NCBI RefSeq assembly: GCF_016862275.1
Contig: NZ_BOMQ01000014.1
Span: forward strand, 1 to 57,055
Length of the DNA: 57,055 bases
DNA from: Actinoplanes nipponensis
GTDB taxonomy: Bacteria; Actinomycetota; Actinomycetes; Mycobacteriales; Micromonosporaceae
Reading direction: 5' to 3'
Shown here: positions 1-9,323 of the stretch, in pieces
How positions within the stretch are numbered: the first letter of the stretch is position 1
Layout of the letters: the number at the start of each line of letters is the position of its first letter
Translations under genes and position numbers: made by a program
Notes under the pieces: generated by a model
The model's input: only the letters and a program-made list of their open reading frames with translations
The model's database searches: none
What the model was told of the DNA's origin: nothing

Positions 1-180
1 TCGCTCGGGCAGGTGGGGTGGTTCGGGCCAGTGGGCCTGACTCGGGCGGGTAGGGGGCGCTGGGGCGGGTAGGGGTCGCTCGGCGGTGGGCTTAGCTCGG
101 GCGGGTGGGCATAGCGCGGGCGGGCAGCGTGGTGTGGCTCGGGCAGGTGGGCATAGCGCGGGCGGGTGGGCGGCGGAGGG
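1..180. repeat. GC-rich degenerate tandem repeats
   Basis: This is non-coding G-rich sequence built from imperfect copies of a unit like GCTCGGGCGGGTGGGCATA. The clearest copies are 95-124 and 137-166. They are 30 bp long with one difference and are spaced 42 bp apart. Reading frames across it look like by-products of the repeats, with no ribosome site or conserved protein. Confidence 0.6.
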
Positions 181-221
181 CGGTGGGGATGGGGGTTGGG
201 GTGGGGGGCAGGCTGGACCGC

Positions 222-269
222 GATCTTGTTGCGCTGGGGTGGGTCCGGCCCGCGGGTTGCTTCAAGATC
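222..269 (-). repeat. 48-bp hyphenated inverted-repeat element, copy A
   Basis: The element begins with GATCTTG and ends with CAAGATC, exactly 48 bp overall. Read on the minus strand it has the same inner half (GCGC, then 2 nt, then CAAGATC) as the copies near 31.8-32.3 kb. The left inner block is GCAA instead of GCGC. It lies outside any gene. Confidence 0.7.
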
Positions 270-324
270 CGGCCGGGGAGCCAGGGACGCGTGTGAAACG
301 CGAGCGGTGGCCGCCGTGGACCGC

Positions 325-372
325 GATCTTGATGCGCTGGGCCCGGTTCAGACGTCGGGTCGCCACAAGATC
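325..372 (-). repeat. 48-bp hyphenated inverted-repeat element, copy B
   Basis: This has the same terminal GATCTTG/CAAGATC arms and the same 48-bp length as copy A, 103 bp away. On the minus strand the inner blocks are GCGA and GCGC. Copies A and B also share the flank TGGACCGC just outside the GATCTTG end, so the repeated unit may be slightly longer than 48 bp. Confidence 0.7.
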
Positions 373-706
373 AGGCAAGGAGCGTCGCCGGTGGCGGCAA
401 GAGCGGGAAGCGGAGCGCCTTAGCCGAGCGGTGCGAGGCGCGAGCGGGGAAGCCAGCGCGTTGGCCGGGCAACGAGAGGCACGAGCGGGAAGGTCAGCGC
501 AGCGTCGATGAGGCGACCAGCGCAGGGCCCACGCCATGGCAGTGACCGGCCGTCGTCGGCCGTCCCAGCTCTTCATGATCGCTGCGTGTAGTGAACCTTG
601 GTAACGGATGGCCACCGGGCGCGCCGATATCCATCAAGGTCCCCACGACTACCGAGAAGCGCCGGGCGCCCCCTGCCACCAGGCTCGACATCCCCCAGGG
701 CAGAGA
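373..706. other. Non-coding GC-rich stretch
   Basis: No gene is supported here. Between about 400 and 500 there are loose repeats of GAGCGGGAAG-like and CCAGCGCG-like words. Open frames across it have no plausible ribosome site and match no family I recognise. Confidence 0.5.
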
Positions 707-735
707 AAGGGGCGCCCACACCGGGGGCGCCCCTT
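707..735 (-). terminator. Rho-independent-type terminator
   Basis: A perfect 11-bp stem (707-717 paired with 725-735) encloses a 7-nt loop, 16 nt after the stop codon of the small zinc protein gene. On the minus strand it is followed by a short pyrimidine-rich tail. Confidence 0.75.
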
Positions 736-751
736 GATCGTCTATCGGGGG

Positions 752-991
752 TTAGTTGGAGTTAGACATCATGTCTGCGCCGCGCCAGGAGAACTCCGGG
801 TCCGCCTTGTACTGAACCGTGATCTTCACCAGGTCCTCGGCGTACCTGTTGGCGTGGTGTCCGCAGAACACCAGCTCGCTGCCACCAGCCAGGGTCAAAC
901 GGAGCTTTCCGGCTGCATTGCAGCGGTCGCACCGTTCATCGGCTGCTGGTCCGGCCACCGTTCCCGCCGGCGGCGTGAGAGTCGGGGTCAT
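752..991 (-). CDS. Small zinc-ribbon-like protein, DUF7455 type
   Basis: The 79-residue product has two cysteine pairs or knuckles, CDRC near the N-terminus and CGHH in the middle, which together could bind one zinc ion. The ATG at 991 is chosen because AGAGGAGG lies 7 nt before it; an upstream ATG at 1024 lacks such a site. Small proteins of this kind sit beside the primary sigma factor gene in many actinomycetes, as here, where it lies about 290 bp downstream of rpoD on the same strand. The family matches what I recall as DUF7455; its role is unknown. A strong terminator follows. Confidence 0.8.
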   Translation of the reverse strand: MTPTLTPPAGTVAGPAADERCDRCNAAGKLRLTLAGGSELVFCGHHANRYAEDLVKITVQYKADPEFSWRGADMMSNSN

Positions 992-1210
992 CGCCTTCCT
1001 CCTCTGGTCGTCACCGATGAACATGTTCCTCGGCTACTGCTCACCCATGGTGCAACACCCTTGGCCCTGACAGCCTTCCCACTGTGTCCCGGGGGGACCC
1101 AAGTCACACGTGGTCGGGCTAGTGTGCCGTGCCCCAAGGGTGCCACGTCAACGATCACTTCTGCACAACGGTCCGATCACCACCGAGTGATGTACGGGTA
1201 GTGACCAAAG

Positions 1211-1268
1211 AGGCACGGATCGTTGACTGAACGGGGGGCGTCCAGTCATGATCACGGTGTCCGTGCCT
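1211..1268 (-). terminator. Branched hairpin after rpoD, probable terminator
   Basis: Outer arms 1211-1219 and 1260-1268 pair perfectly over 9 bp, and an inner 6-bp hairpin (1224-1229 with 1243-1248) lies between them. It starts 13 nt past the rpoD stop codon. There is no clear U-run. Confidence 0.5.
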
Positions 1269-1281
1269 CCACCGTTCCGGC

Positions 1282-2850
<1,569 letters not shown>

Positions 2851-2993
2851 GAATGACCTTCCGGAGGGCGATGTAACACGGCCATGAACCCAGCGCAGCG
2901 CGCGGCGGAACGAGGCTGGCCGGTGTGGTGTGGGAGCCCTCGGGACGCGGACGGGCCCGCTGGCGGCTGTCCGTGAAGCGTGGGCAGGGGTGA

Positions 2994-2999
2994 ATTGTA
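2994..2999 (-). promoter_or_regulatory. Possible rpoD -10 element
   Basis: TACAAT on the minus strand lies 143 nt upstream of the rpoD start. No good -35 hexamer is visible at 16-19 nt, so this rests on the -10 match alone. Confidence 0.35.
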
Positions 3000-3126
3000 G
3001 CGCCGTCCGGCTAGATCCTCCCGCCGCAGCACGCCACCGGCATGCCGAGGGTGGTCGAGAGGGGGGTGTCGGGGCTCGCGGAGGCCCCGGCGACGACAAT
3101 GAAGACGGCTGAAAGGACGGTCACCA

Positions 3127-3948
3127 GTGGCTGCAGAAACCGCGACATCGACGCCGGACGCCCTGCTCCGGATCGCCGTACGGATCGCCCGGGAGGCCGC
3201 GGCGACCGCGCGGCGGATGCGCGCCGGGGCGATCACCGACGTGCGGACCAAGAGCACCGACACCGACGTGGTGACCGCGGCCGACCGGGCCGTCGAGCGC
3301 CAGGTGGTCGCCGCGCTGGCCGCTGAGCGGCCCGGAGAGGGCGTGCTGGGCGAGGAGTACGGCGACACCACGGCGGCGGCCGCCGGGCCCGTACGGTGGA
3401 TCCTGGACCCCATCGACGGCACCGTGAACTATCTCTACGGCCTGCCGCTCTACGCGGTTTCGCTCGCCGCCGAGGTGGACGGCGTGGTCGTCGCCGGCGT
3501 GGTGCACAACGCGGCCACCGGCGAGGAGTGGACGGCGACCCGCGGCGGCGGCGCCTGGCGCGACGGGCGCCGGCTGGCCGGCTCGGCCCGGACCAGCCTC
3601 GACCAGACCCTGCTCGGCACCGGGTTCGGTTACGACCCGGCCCGGCGGGCGCACCAGGGCGCGGTGGTCGCCGCGTTGCTGAACCGGGTGCGCGACATCC
3701 GGCGCCTCGGCGCGGCCTCGCTGGACCTGTGCCTGGCGGCCGAGGGCAGCCTGGACGCGTACTTCGAGAAGGGGCTGAACGCCTGGGACCACGCGGCCGG
3801 TGGGCTGGTGGCCGCCGAGGCCGGGCTGCGGGTGTCCGGACTCGACGGAGCCCCGGCCGGGCCGGACATGCTCGTGGCGGCCCCGCCGGCGATCTTCGGC
3901 GCGCTGCACGACGCCCTCGTGGAGCTGGACGCCGCCGGCGGCCCCTAG
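3127..3948 (+). CDS. Inositol monophosphatase family protein (SuhB-like)
   Basis: This 273-residue Mg-dependent, Li-sensitive type phosphatase probably dephosphorylates inositol 1-phosphate for phosphatidylinositol and mycothiol synthesis. The metal site is complete: GEEYGD supplies the first Glu, WILDPIDGTVNY is motif A (WxxDPxDGTxNY), and AWDHAAGGLVAAEAG is motif B. The GTG start has AAAGGACGG just upstream. The gene next to the primary sigma factor matches suhB in the mycobacterial order. It ends one base before the convergent Cei-like gene. Other family members such as histidinol phosphatases share these motifs, so the substrate is inferred. Confidence 0.9.
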   Translation: MAAETATSTPDALLRIAVRIAREAAATARRMRAGAITDVRTKSTDTDVVTAADRAVERQVVAALAAERPGEGVLGEEYGDTTAAAAGPVRWILDPIDGTVNYLYGLPLYAVSLAAEVDGVVVAGVVHNAATGEEWTATRGGGAWRDGRRLAGSARTSLDQTLLGTGFGYDPARRAHQGAVVAALLNRVRDIRRLGAASLDLCLAAEGSLDAYFEKGLNAWDHAAGGLVAAEAGLRVSGLDGAPAGPDMLVAAPPAIFGALHDALVELDAAGGP

Positions 3949-3949
3949 G

Positions 3950-4489
3950 TCAGGAGTCCTTCTTGGCCGGGGCCACGCAGGCGCCCAGCGGCACCTCGGG
4001 CTCGCCCAGCTCGACCAGCGATTGGTTGACCTCGGTGGTGGTGGCCAGCTGCTGGAAGCCGCTGCCGACGACCACGTCCACGACCGTGCCCTTGCGCTTG
4101 GCGTCGTACTGCACGTCGGCCTGGTCCAGGAAGTACGCCCGCAGCAGCCACGCCGAGCCGACCGCCTCCGGGCCGTAGCGCATGACCGCGACGCCGTCGA
4201 CCTTCTTCTTGTTCTCGGCCGGCTTCTGCGTCCTGAACCGCCGGTTCTTGAACTCGTTGGTGACGGCGTCGGCCAGTCCCGGGGTCTTGGTGCCGTTGAA
4301 GACCCGCACGGTGACCTGCTCCGGGTCGTCCGGCAGGGTCACGTTGGCCATGACCGCGCCGTCCGGGCAGCCGCCCCCGGCGACCGCGTCGCCCTGGGTG
4401 TCGCGGACCAGCGCCACGACGACGAAGACCACCGCGGCCACGGCGAGCACGCCGACCACGACCAGCGCTCGGACGCGGGCAAAGCTCAT
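3950..4489 (-). CDS. LytR_C domain membrane protein, Cei-like
   Basis: This 179-residue protein has one N-terminal membrane anchor (about residues 8-27), then an extracellular LytR_C domain that begins near VTVRVFNGTKTPGLA, the usual VxVLNGTxxxGLA signature. Position beside suhB and sigA matches Rv2700 (Cei) of M. tuberculosis, which is linked to cell-envelope integrity; I infer the same general role. A GGGAG ribosome site lies 8 nt before the ATG. It is convergent with the phosphatase gene with a one-base gap. Confidence 0.85.
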   Translation of the reverse strand: MSFARVRALVVVGVLAVAAVVFVVVALVRDTQGDAVAGGGCPDGAVMANVTLPDDPEQVTVRVFNGTKTPGLADAVTNEFKNRRFRTQKPAENKKKVDGVAVMRYGPEAVGSAWLLRAYFLDQADVQYDAKRKGTVVDVVVGSGFQQLATTTEVNQSLVELGEPEVPLGACVAPAKKDS

Positions 4490-4520
4490 GGAACTGGCTC
4501 CCGGGGCAGCTCGATCGGCT

Positions 4521-4540
4521 CCCGTCCGGTGCCGGACGGG
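4521..4540. repeat. Short perfect hairpin
   Basis: An 8-bp stem (CCCGTCCG with its complement) closes a GTGC loop, 32 bp upstream of the cei-like gene. It could act in the leader of that gene; the role is unknown. Confidence 0.4.
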
Positions 4541-4824
4541 GTATGCGGTGAGGTTAGCGTCTGTGCGCCAAGCCCGCGGAAAGAGGGAATGCTCCCGGCG
4601 CGCCGACGATGATCTACGGGCTGCGCCCCCTACTTTGATGTCGCCTCGGTCACATCGGGAACAATGGGCCGCCCGCGCGCGTACAAGCCACCCGCGGGGG
4701 CGGTAAGGTGCCGCGTTTGCCGGGGCAGTTTCACGAGGGGGTGGGGGCGCCCCGGCGGACGGGCGATCCCTGTTTCAGAACGGGGAAAAAAGTCCGCCGC
4801 ACCCGGGAACCGAAACGCCGTCGC

Positions 4825-4841
4825 TGGCGTTACTAACGCCA
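4825..4841. promoter_or_regulatory. Palindrome upstream of the DUF4193 gene, possible operator
   Basis: TGGCGTT-ACT-AACGCCA is a perfect 7+7 bp dyad whose right end is 32 bp before the start codon. The size and symmetry suit a dimeric repressor or activator site. No regulator is identified. Confidence 0.4.
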
Positions 4842-4873
4842 AGTGACACATCGATACAGGAGAGTGACATCCG

Positions 4874-5170
4874 ATGGCCACCGACTACGACGCCCCGCGT
4901 CGCGACGAGGTCGACCTCGGCGAGGACAGCCTCGAGGAGCTCAAGGCCCGCCGCGCCGACTCGCAGTCGGGCGCAGTGGACGTCGACGAGGTCGAGGTGG
5001 CGGAGAGCTTCGAGCTCCCCGGTGCTGACCTGGCCGACGAGGAACTGACCGTCAAGGTGCTGCCGATGCAGACCGACGAGTTCCGCTGCGCCCGCTGTTT
5101 CCTCGTACACCACCGCAGCCAGCTCGCGGTGGAGCGCAACGGGGAACTGATCTGCCGTGAGTGCGCCTGA
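4874..5170 (+). CDS. DUF4193 zinc-ribbon protein
   Basis: This 98-residue acidic protein ends in a zinc ribbon: CARC (C-x2-C) and CREC about 30 residues later. The N-terminus carries the family's MATDYDAPR-like start and an acidic linker. It matches DUF4193, the Rv2699c family, conserved across actinobacteria with unknown function. AGGAGAG lies 9 nt upstream of the ATG. A possible operator dyad precedes the gene and a hairpin follows it, so it looks like its own transcription unit. Confidence 0.9.
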   Translation: MATDYDAPRRDEVDLGEDSLEELKARRADSQSGAVDVDEVEVAESFELPGADLADEELTVKVLPMQTDEFRCARCFLVHHRSQLAVERNGELICRECA

Positions 5171-5193
5171 CCGGCGCGTCCGCGAGCAGGACC

Positions 5194-5217
5194 CCCGGTC
5201 GTCGCCCGACGGCCGGG
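5194..5217 (+). terminator. Hairpin after DUF4193, probable terminator
   Basis: A 10-bp stem with one G-U pair (5194-5203 with 5208-5217) and a 4-nt loop begins 24 nt past the stop codon. There is no U-run, as is common in high-GC actinomycetes. Confidence 0.5.
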
Positions 5218-5336
5218 TCAAGCACCGACCCCTGATCCCCCCGCCGCCGGTTTGCCCCGGCAGCGCAACCGGGTATCAGGCTGACCGATAGACGCCAACG
5301 GCATCGATGCCGCCAGCCGACACGGGGAGGTCGACG

Positions 5337-6182
5337 ATGAGCCGCCCAGACGACAGCTCGGCACCGTCCGAAGATCCGGGGCGTGAGCTCATCAAGGTCG
5401 ACCCCGCCGGGGCCGCCGGTGACGAGGACGCCGGGATCGGCGCCACCGTGGCCGCCCTGACCGCCGACGACCTCGAGCCGGCCGGTCGCCGGCGCCTGCT
5501 CGGCCGGCTCGTCGGCGATGTCCGCCGGCGCGGGCTCGGCCAGCTCTTCCGGCCCCGGGCCGCGCTGCGCTGGATGGCGGACGTGGTCGCCGACGTGGCG
5601 CCGCACGTGCCGGTCCGCGACCGGGCGACCCTGCGCCGGCACTTCGACGGGCTCGACGGCGACGCGCTCGCCGAACGGCTCGTGCGCAACGCCGCCCTGG
5701 CCACCGCCGGGGTGGGTGCTGCCGGCGGCGGTGTCGCCTCCCTGGAATGGGTGGCCACCCCGACCCTGCTCTCGGCCCCGGTCCTGCTGGCCGCCGAGAC
5801 GGTCGCCGTGGTGGCCGTCGAGCTCAAGCTGATCGGCGAGCTGCACGAGGTGTACGGCCGGCCGGTCACCGGCAACCCCGTCGAGCGCGCCTCCGCCCTG
5901 GTGCAGTCCTGGGCCGGCCAGCGGGGGGTCAACCCGCTCGTGCCGGGCATCGGCGTCGCCACCGTGCTGGGCACCGCGGCCCGCAAGGAGCTGCAGGGCA
6001 CCCTGCTGCGGCGCTTCGGGCGCAACCTGACCACGATGGGACCGCTGCTCACCGGCGCGGCCGTGGCGAGCTACCTCAACCGCCGGGCCACCCGCGGGCT
6101 CGGCGAGAAGCTGATCAAGGACCTGCGCCGCCAGGGCCCGGCGGTCATCGACGGCGACACCCGCCGCGAGCTCAGCTCCTAG
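5337..6182 (+). CDS. EcsC-like conserved hypothetical protein
   Basis: This 281-residue protein has no clear catalytic motif. A hydrophobic Ala/Gly-rich centre (about residues 120-170, [20 protein letters not shown]) is followed by [11 protein letters not shown]-terminal [19 protein letters not shown] segment resembles the closing part of EcsC-family proteins. That similarity is by eye and not certain. The ATG at 5337 has GGGGAGG 6 nt upstream. It ends inside the convergent DUF3093 gene by 11 bp. In M. tuberculosis the DUF4193 and DUF3093 genes are adjacent, so this gene is an extra member of the block. Confidence 0.6.
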   Translation: MSRPDDSSAPSEDPGRELIKVDPAGAAGDEDAGIGATVAALTADDLEPAGRRRLLGRLVGDVRRRGLGQLFRPRAALRWMADVVADVAPHVPVRDRATLRRHFDGLDGDALAERLVRNAALATAGVGAAGGGVASLEWVATPTLLSAPVLLAAETVAVVAVELKLIGELHEVYGRPVTGNPVERASALVQSWAGQRGVNPLVPGIGVATVLGTAARKELQGTLLRRFGRNLTTMGPLLTGAAVASYLNRRATRGLGEKLIKDLRRQGPAVIDGDTRRELSS

Positions 6183-6654
6183 ACCGCAGCAGCGCGGTCG
6201 CCAGCTCGACCGGGTGCCGGCTGCTGACCACCCAGAACGGGGTCGGGTCGGCCGGGTCGTCCAGCAGCACCTGCACGGCGCCGGAGATCCACGGCCGCTG
6301 CACCACGAAGGCCAGCGGGTGCGAGCCCACGCCGAGCACCTCGCGCTTGCCGGCGGCGTCCAGCGGGACCACGTCGGCGATCACGCTCAGCGGCAGCCGG
6401 GCGTCGTCCACGAGGAACTCCGTGGCGGTGACCACGACCTTGATCCGGTCGGCCCGCCACAGCAGGAACACGGTCAGCGGCAGCAGCACCGCGAACGGCA
6501 CCCAGGCCCGCAGGCCGGTGCTGCCCATCCAGATCTCGGCGGCCAGCAGGGCGGCCACGGCCACCCAGCCGGGCCACGCCAGCCACGGGATGCGCAGGCG
6601 CTCGGCGTACGCCGGACGCGGCGCCGCCGTGCGTGCGGAGGCCTCGGATGTCAC
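6172..6654 (-). CDS. DUF3093 membrane protein
   Basis: The 160-residue protein starts with [13 protein letters not shown], the usual DUF3093 opening, followed by two membrane helices (about residues 24-42 and 47-65). A small soluble domain with [17 protein letters not shown] follows. The family corresponds to Rv2698; function unknown. The GTG at 6654 is chosen because a TACCCT -10-like hexamer sits 7 nt upstream, which suggests a leaderless mRNA, and because the protein start agrees with the family. A much longer open frame upstream on this strand is an artefact of GC-rich sequence. The 3' end overlaps the EcsC-like gene. Confidence 0.88.
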   Translation of the reverse strand: MTSEASARTAAPRPAYAERLRIPWLAWPGWVAVAALLAAEIWMGSTGLRAWVPFAVLLPLTVFLLWRADRIKVVVTATEFLVDDARLPLSVIADVVPLDAAGKREVLGVGSHPLAFVVQRPWISGAVQVLLDDPADPTPFWVVSSRHPVELATALLRSRS

Positions 6655-6661
6655 CCTGGTG

Positions 6662-6667
6662 AGGGTA
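6662..6667 (-). promoter_or_regulatory. Leaderless -10 element for DUF3093 gene
   Basis: TACCCT on the minus strand ends 7 nt before the GTG start. Confidence 0.5.
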
Positions 6668-6759
6668 CGGCGCGCCTCCGTCCGCGGCGACGGCAGGATG
6701 GCAGGGTGGGTGCCGCTCGCCCGCCCGCAGGACCGACGCCGACCGTGAGGACCGTTACC

Positions 6760-7236
6760 GTGACCGACCCCGTGGACATCCAGGTCCGCCGGCTCGACCC
6801 CGACCTGCCGCTGCCGGCGTACGCCCTCCCGGGCGACGCCGGCGCCGACCTGGTCGCCGCCGAGGACGTCGAGCTCGCCCCGGGCGGGCGCGCGCTGGTG
6901 CGTACCGGGCTCGCGGTCGCGCTCCCGGAGGGTTACGTCGGGCTGGTGCATCCGCGTTCCGGGCTCGCCGTGCGCCTGGGGGTGACCGTGCTCAACGCGC
7001 CCGGTACGGTCGACGCCGGTTACCGCGGCGAGATTCTGGTGAACCTGGTCAACCACGACCCCGCCGCGACCGCCAAGATCTCCCGGGGCGACCGCATCGC
7101 CCAGCTCGTCGTGCAGCGGGTCGCCCGGGCGGTGTTCCACGTGGTCGACGAGCTTCCCGGCACCTCGCGGGGTGCGGGCGGGCACGGCTCGACCGGCGGG
7201 CACGTGGCTCTGCCGGCCCCCCAGCAGCAGCTCTAG
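6760..7236 (+). CDS. dut: dUTP diphosphatase
   Basis: This trimeric-type dUTPase (158 residues) hydrolyses dUTP to dUMP and PPi, keeping uracil out of DNA and feeding thymidylate synthase. All five motifs are present: GDAGADL (1), PRSGLA (2), [12 protein letters not shown] (3, with the catalytic Asp and base-stacking Tyr), GDRIAQLVV (4) and [12 protein letters not shown] (5). In motif 5 the usual Phe is His, as in mycobacterial Dut. The GTG at 6760 is preferred, with GTGAGGACC upstream; a GTG 15 nt earlier at 6745 is possible. It is divergent from DUF3093 and about 30 bp ahead of the DUF3710 gene. Confidence 0.95.
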   Translation: MTDPVDIQVRRLDPDLPLPAYALPGDAGADLVAAEDVELAPGGRALVRTGLAVALPEGYVGLVHPRSGLAVRLGVTVLNAPGTVDAGYRGEILVNLVNHDPAATAKISRGDRIAQLVVQRVARAVFHVVDELPGTSRGAGGHGSTGGHVALPAPQQQL

Positions 7237-7269
7237 AAAGACGCTAGAACGAAGAAGGTGGCAACGCAG

Positions 7270-7983
7270 ATGTTCTCCCGCAAGCGCGGCGGTCCCAAGC
7301 ACGTGCGACCCGACGACGCACCCCAGTCGGCGGCGCTCGCCCACAGCATGGGCGACGGCCCGGCGCCCGAGCACGGCCCGTACGACAGCCGGCAGGCCCC
7401 CGGCGGGGTGCAGCGGCTGGATCTCGGCAGCCTGCTCATCCCGGCGATCGAGGGCGTCGAGGTGCGGGTGCAGGCCAACCCGGACGGCGGCGTCGAGCAG
7501 ATCGTGCTGGTCCACGGCAACAGCGCGCTGCAGCTCGGCGTCTTCGCCGCGCCGCGCAGCGAGGGCATCTGGGACGAGGTGCGGGCCGAGATCGCCGCGG
7601 CGATGAAGGCCGACGGCGCCGCGCCGCAGGAGTTCGACGGCCCGTACGGCGTCGAGCTGGCGGCCCGGGTCAACACGCCCGAGGGGCCGGCGGACGTCCG
7701 GTTCGTCGGCGTGGACGGCCCCCGCTGGATGGTCCGCGCGCTGTACCAGGGCCTGGCCGCCGCCGATCCGGCCCAGGAGGGCGTGCTCGGCGAGTGCCTG
7801 CGCGGCCTGGTCGTGGTCCGCGACGAGGAGGCCCGGCCGGTCCGCGAGGCGCTGCCGCTGCGGCTGCCGCGGGAGATGGCCGAGCAGGCCGAGCAGCACG
7901 CGCACGAGCACGAGGACCCGACGCCGCCGGACGTGGCGGTCAACGAGCGGTTCCCCGGGCCGAACGGCCGTCACGCGCATTGA
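7270..7983 (+). CDS. DUF3710 protein
   Basis: This 237-residue protein starts MFSRKRG, as DUF3710 members usually do. It contains the domain core RLDLGSLLIPAIEGVEVRVQ followed by VLVHGNSALQLGVFAAPRSEGIWDEVR. It corresponds to Rv2696c; function unknown. The ATG at 7270 is chosen on family grounds. A GTG at 7258 is in frame, and the best ribosome site, AAGAAGG, sits 11 nt before the ATG, so the start is not settled. It lies 33 bp after dut, probably in the same operon. Confidence 0.88.
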   Translation: MFSRKRGGPKHVRPDDAPQSAALAHSMGDGPAPEHGPYDSRQAPGGVQRLDLGSLLIPAIEGVEVRVQANPDGGVEQIVLVHGNSALQLGVFAAPRSEGIWDEVRAEIAAAMKADGAAPQEFDGPYGVELAARVNTPEGPADVRFVGVDGPRWMVRALYQGLAAADPAQEGVLGECLRGLVVVRDEEARPVREALPLRLPREMAEQAEQHAHEHEDPTPPDVAVNERFPGPNGRHAH

Positions 7984-7993
7984 TCGGAACGGC

Positions 7994-8017
7994 TCCCGGT
8001 GAGGTAGGTCACCGGGA
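7994..8017 (+). terminator. Hairpin between DUF3710 and OB-fold genes
   Basis: A perfect 9-bp stem (7994-8002 with 8009-8017) has a 6-nt loop and begins 10 nt after the DUF3710 stop codon. It may end or attenuate the dut-DUF3710 transcript; no U-run follows. Confidence 0.45.
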
Positions 8018-8127
8018 CCACTTCCGGCGTACCGTTGACTTGCGGCACCTGCCCACACTGTGTGCCGTCCGCCGGCCTTCCGCCGGCGCGTTTCCACGGT
8101 TCGCCGAGGAGAGGGTGGCACGAGGTC

Positions 8128-8508
8128 ATGTCGACCGATGAGCGCACCACTGGCCTGCGCCGGTTCTTCGAACGGCTGACCGCCTCCGAGGCGGAACTGG
8201 ACGCGCAGGAGTTGCAGCGCGACAGCGCCAAGTGCGGCGCGATGCCGGCCGGTCAGTGCCGCCGCGGTCAGGTCGTCTCGGTGTCGGGACGGCTGCGCAC
8301 GGTGGCGTACACTCCCCGCACCAACCTGCCGACGCTCGAGGCGGATCTCTACGACGGCAGCGACGTGGTCACGCTCGTCTTCCTGGGCCGCCGTTCCATC
8401 GTCGGCATCGAACCGGGTCGTCAGCTCACCGCCCGCGGCCGGATCGCCCTGCGCGACGACCGCAAGGTCATCTACAACCCGTACTACGAGCTGGAGGCGC
8501 CCCGGTGA
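8128..8508 (+). CDS. OB-fold nucleic-acid-binding protein
   Basis: The 126-residue product has an N-terminal helix (LRRFFERLTASEAELDAQEL) followed by a single OB-fold (about residues 45-126): RGQVVSVSGRLRTV, LEADLYDGSDVVTLVFLGR and GRQLTARGRIALRDD. It matches the Rv2694c family beside DUF3159. The ATG at 8128 is chosen from the family-like MSTDERTTGLRRFF opening, though its ribosome site is close and weak. Its stop codon overlaps the next GTG (GTGA), so it is translationally coupled to DUF3159. Confidence 0.88.
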   Translation: MSTDERTTGLRRFFERLTASEAELDAQELQRDSAKCGAMPAGQCRRGQVVSVSGRLRTVAYTPRTNLPTLEADLYDGSDVVTLVFLGRRSIVGIEPGRQLTARGRIALRDDRKVIYNPYYELEAPR

Positions 8509-9323
8509 CACCCGGCAGCGAACCCCGTCACGCCGCGCACGAGTCAGTGGAGGAACGGGTCGCCGAGGAGGTCGTCGAGGAGCTCATCGGAGAGTTCGTC
8601 GAGGAGCTCGACCCACCGCCGGCGCGCCGGCCGGAGGACGACGAGGAGCCGCTGCCGTCGTTCAGCGAGCAGATCTCCGAGCAGCTCGGCGGGGTCCGCG
8701 GGCTCATCGAGTCCAGCGTGCCGGTGCTCGCCTTCGTGCTGCTCAACGTGCTGCTCGGCAGCGCCGGGCTGGACCTGGGCAAAAAGACCGCGCTGTACTG
8801 GGCGATCGGCGGCAGCGTCGGCTCGGCGCTGGCCATCGGCGTCTACCGGCTCAGCCGCAAGCAGCCGATCCGGCACGCGGTCAACGGCCTGTTCGGCATC
8901 GCGATCGGCGCGTTCCTGGCCTGGCGCACCGGCGACGCCAAGAACTTCTACCTGCCGGGCATCCTGCTGACCCTGGGTCAGGTGGTCGTGCTGATCGGGT
9001 CGGTCGCGGTCCGCCGGCCGATCATCGGGTACGTCTGGGGCGTGCTGGCCAACGGCGGCAAGCACGACTGGTTCGACCACCCCCGGCTGTTCCGCACCTT
9101 CCAGTGGCTGACGCTGGTCTGGGCGGCGTCGCTGTTCGTCCGCGCGGGCGTGCAGGGCTGGCTCTACCTGGCCGACCAGGCGAACGCGATCGGCGTGGTG
9201 CGGATCCTGATCAGCTGGCCGATCTACGCCGCGACGTTCGCCTTCACCGCCTGGGCCGTGCACCGGGTCACCTCCGCCGAGCACGCCCACGCGCCCGAGC
9301 CGAGCGCCGAGGCGCAGCCCTAG
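8505..9323 (+). CDS. DUF3159 membrane protein
   Basis: This 272-residue protein has an acidic cytoplasmic N-terminus (about residues 1-65, rich in EEVVEELI-type repeats) and then about six membrane helices. These include SSVPVLAFVLLNVLL, ALYWAIGGSVGSALAIGVY and GILLTLGQVVVLIGSVAV. The conserved DUF3159 heart is RRPIIGYVWG followed by an HDWFDHPRLFRTFQWLT loop. It corresponds to Rv2693c; function unknown. GGAGG lies 8 nt before the GTG, which overlaps the OB-fold stop. The 3' end overlaps convergent ceoC-like gene by 4 bp. Confidence 0.9.
   Translation: MTPGSEPRHAAHESVEERVAEEVVEELIGEFVEELDPPPARRPEDDEEPLPSFSEQISEQLGGVRGLIESSVPVLAFVLLNVLLGSAGLDLGKKTALYWAIGGSVGSALAIGVYRLSRKQPIRHAVNGLFGIAIGAFLAWRTGDAKNFYLPGILLTLGQVVVLIGSVAVRRPIIGYVWGVLANGGKHDWFDHPRLFRTFQWLTLVWAASLFVRAGVQGWLYLADQANAIGVVRILISWPIYAATFAFTAWAVHRVTSAEHAHAPEPSAEAQP

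Larger units (their letters stand above)
4490..4873. other. Intergenic region between divergent cei-like and DUF4193 genes
   Basis: This 384-bp stretch carries no gene. It holds the hairpin at 4521-4540 and the palindrome at 4825-4841 listed separately. No promoter with both good hexamers could be assigned. Confidence 0.5.

Noticed and set aside
86..615. Several overlapping open frames in the first 700 bp
   Set aside because: They are compositional by-products of GC-rich repeats on both strands, with no ribosome site, no conserved motif and no agreement in frame.
2994..3022. Full sigma-70 promoter for rpoD
   Set aside because: Only the -10 (TACAAT) is convincing; no -35 hexamer is found at suitable distance, so only the -10 is listed.
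6172..8511. A 779-residue open frame on the minus strand
   Set aside because: Only its last 160 codons are a gene (DUF3093). The rest runs antisense to dut, DUF3710 and the OB-fold gene, is Arg/His-rich and has no family match.
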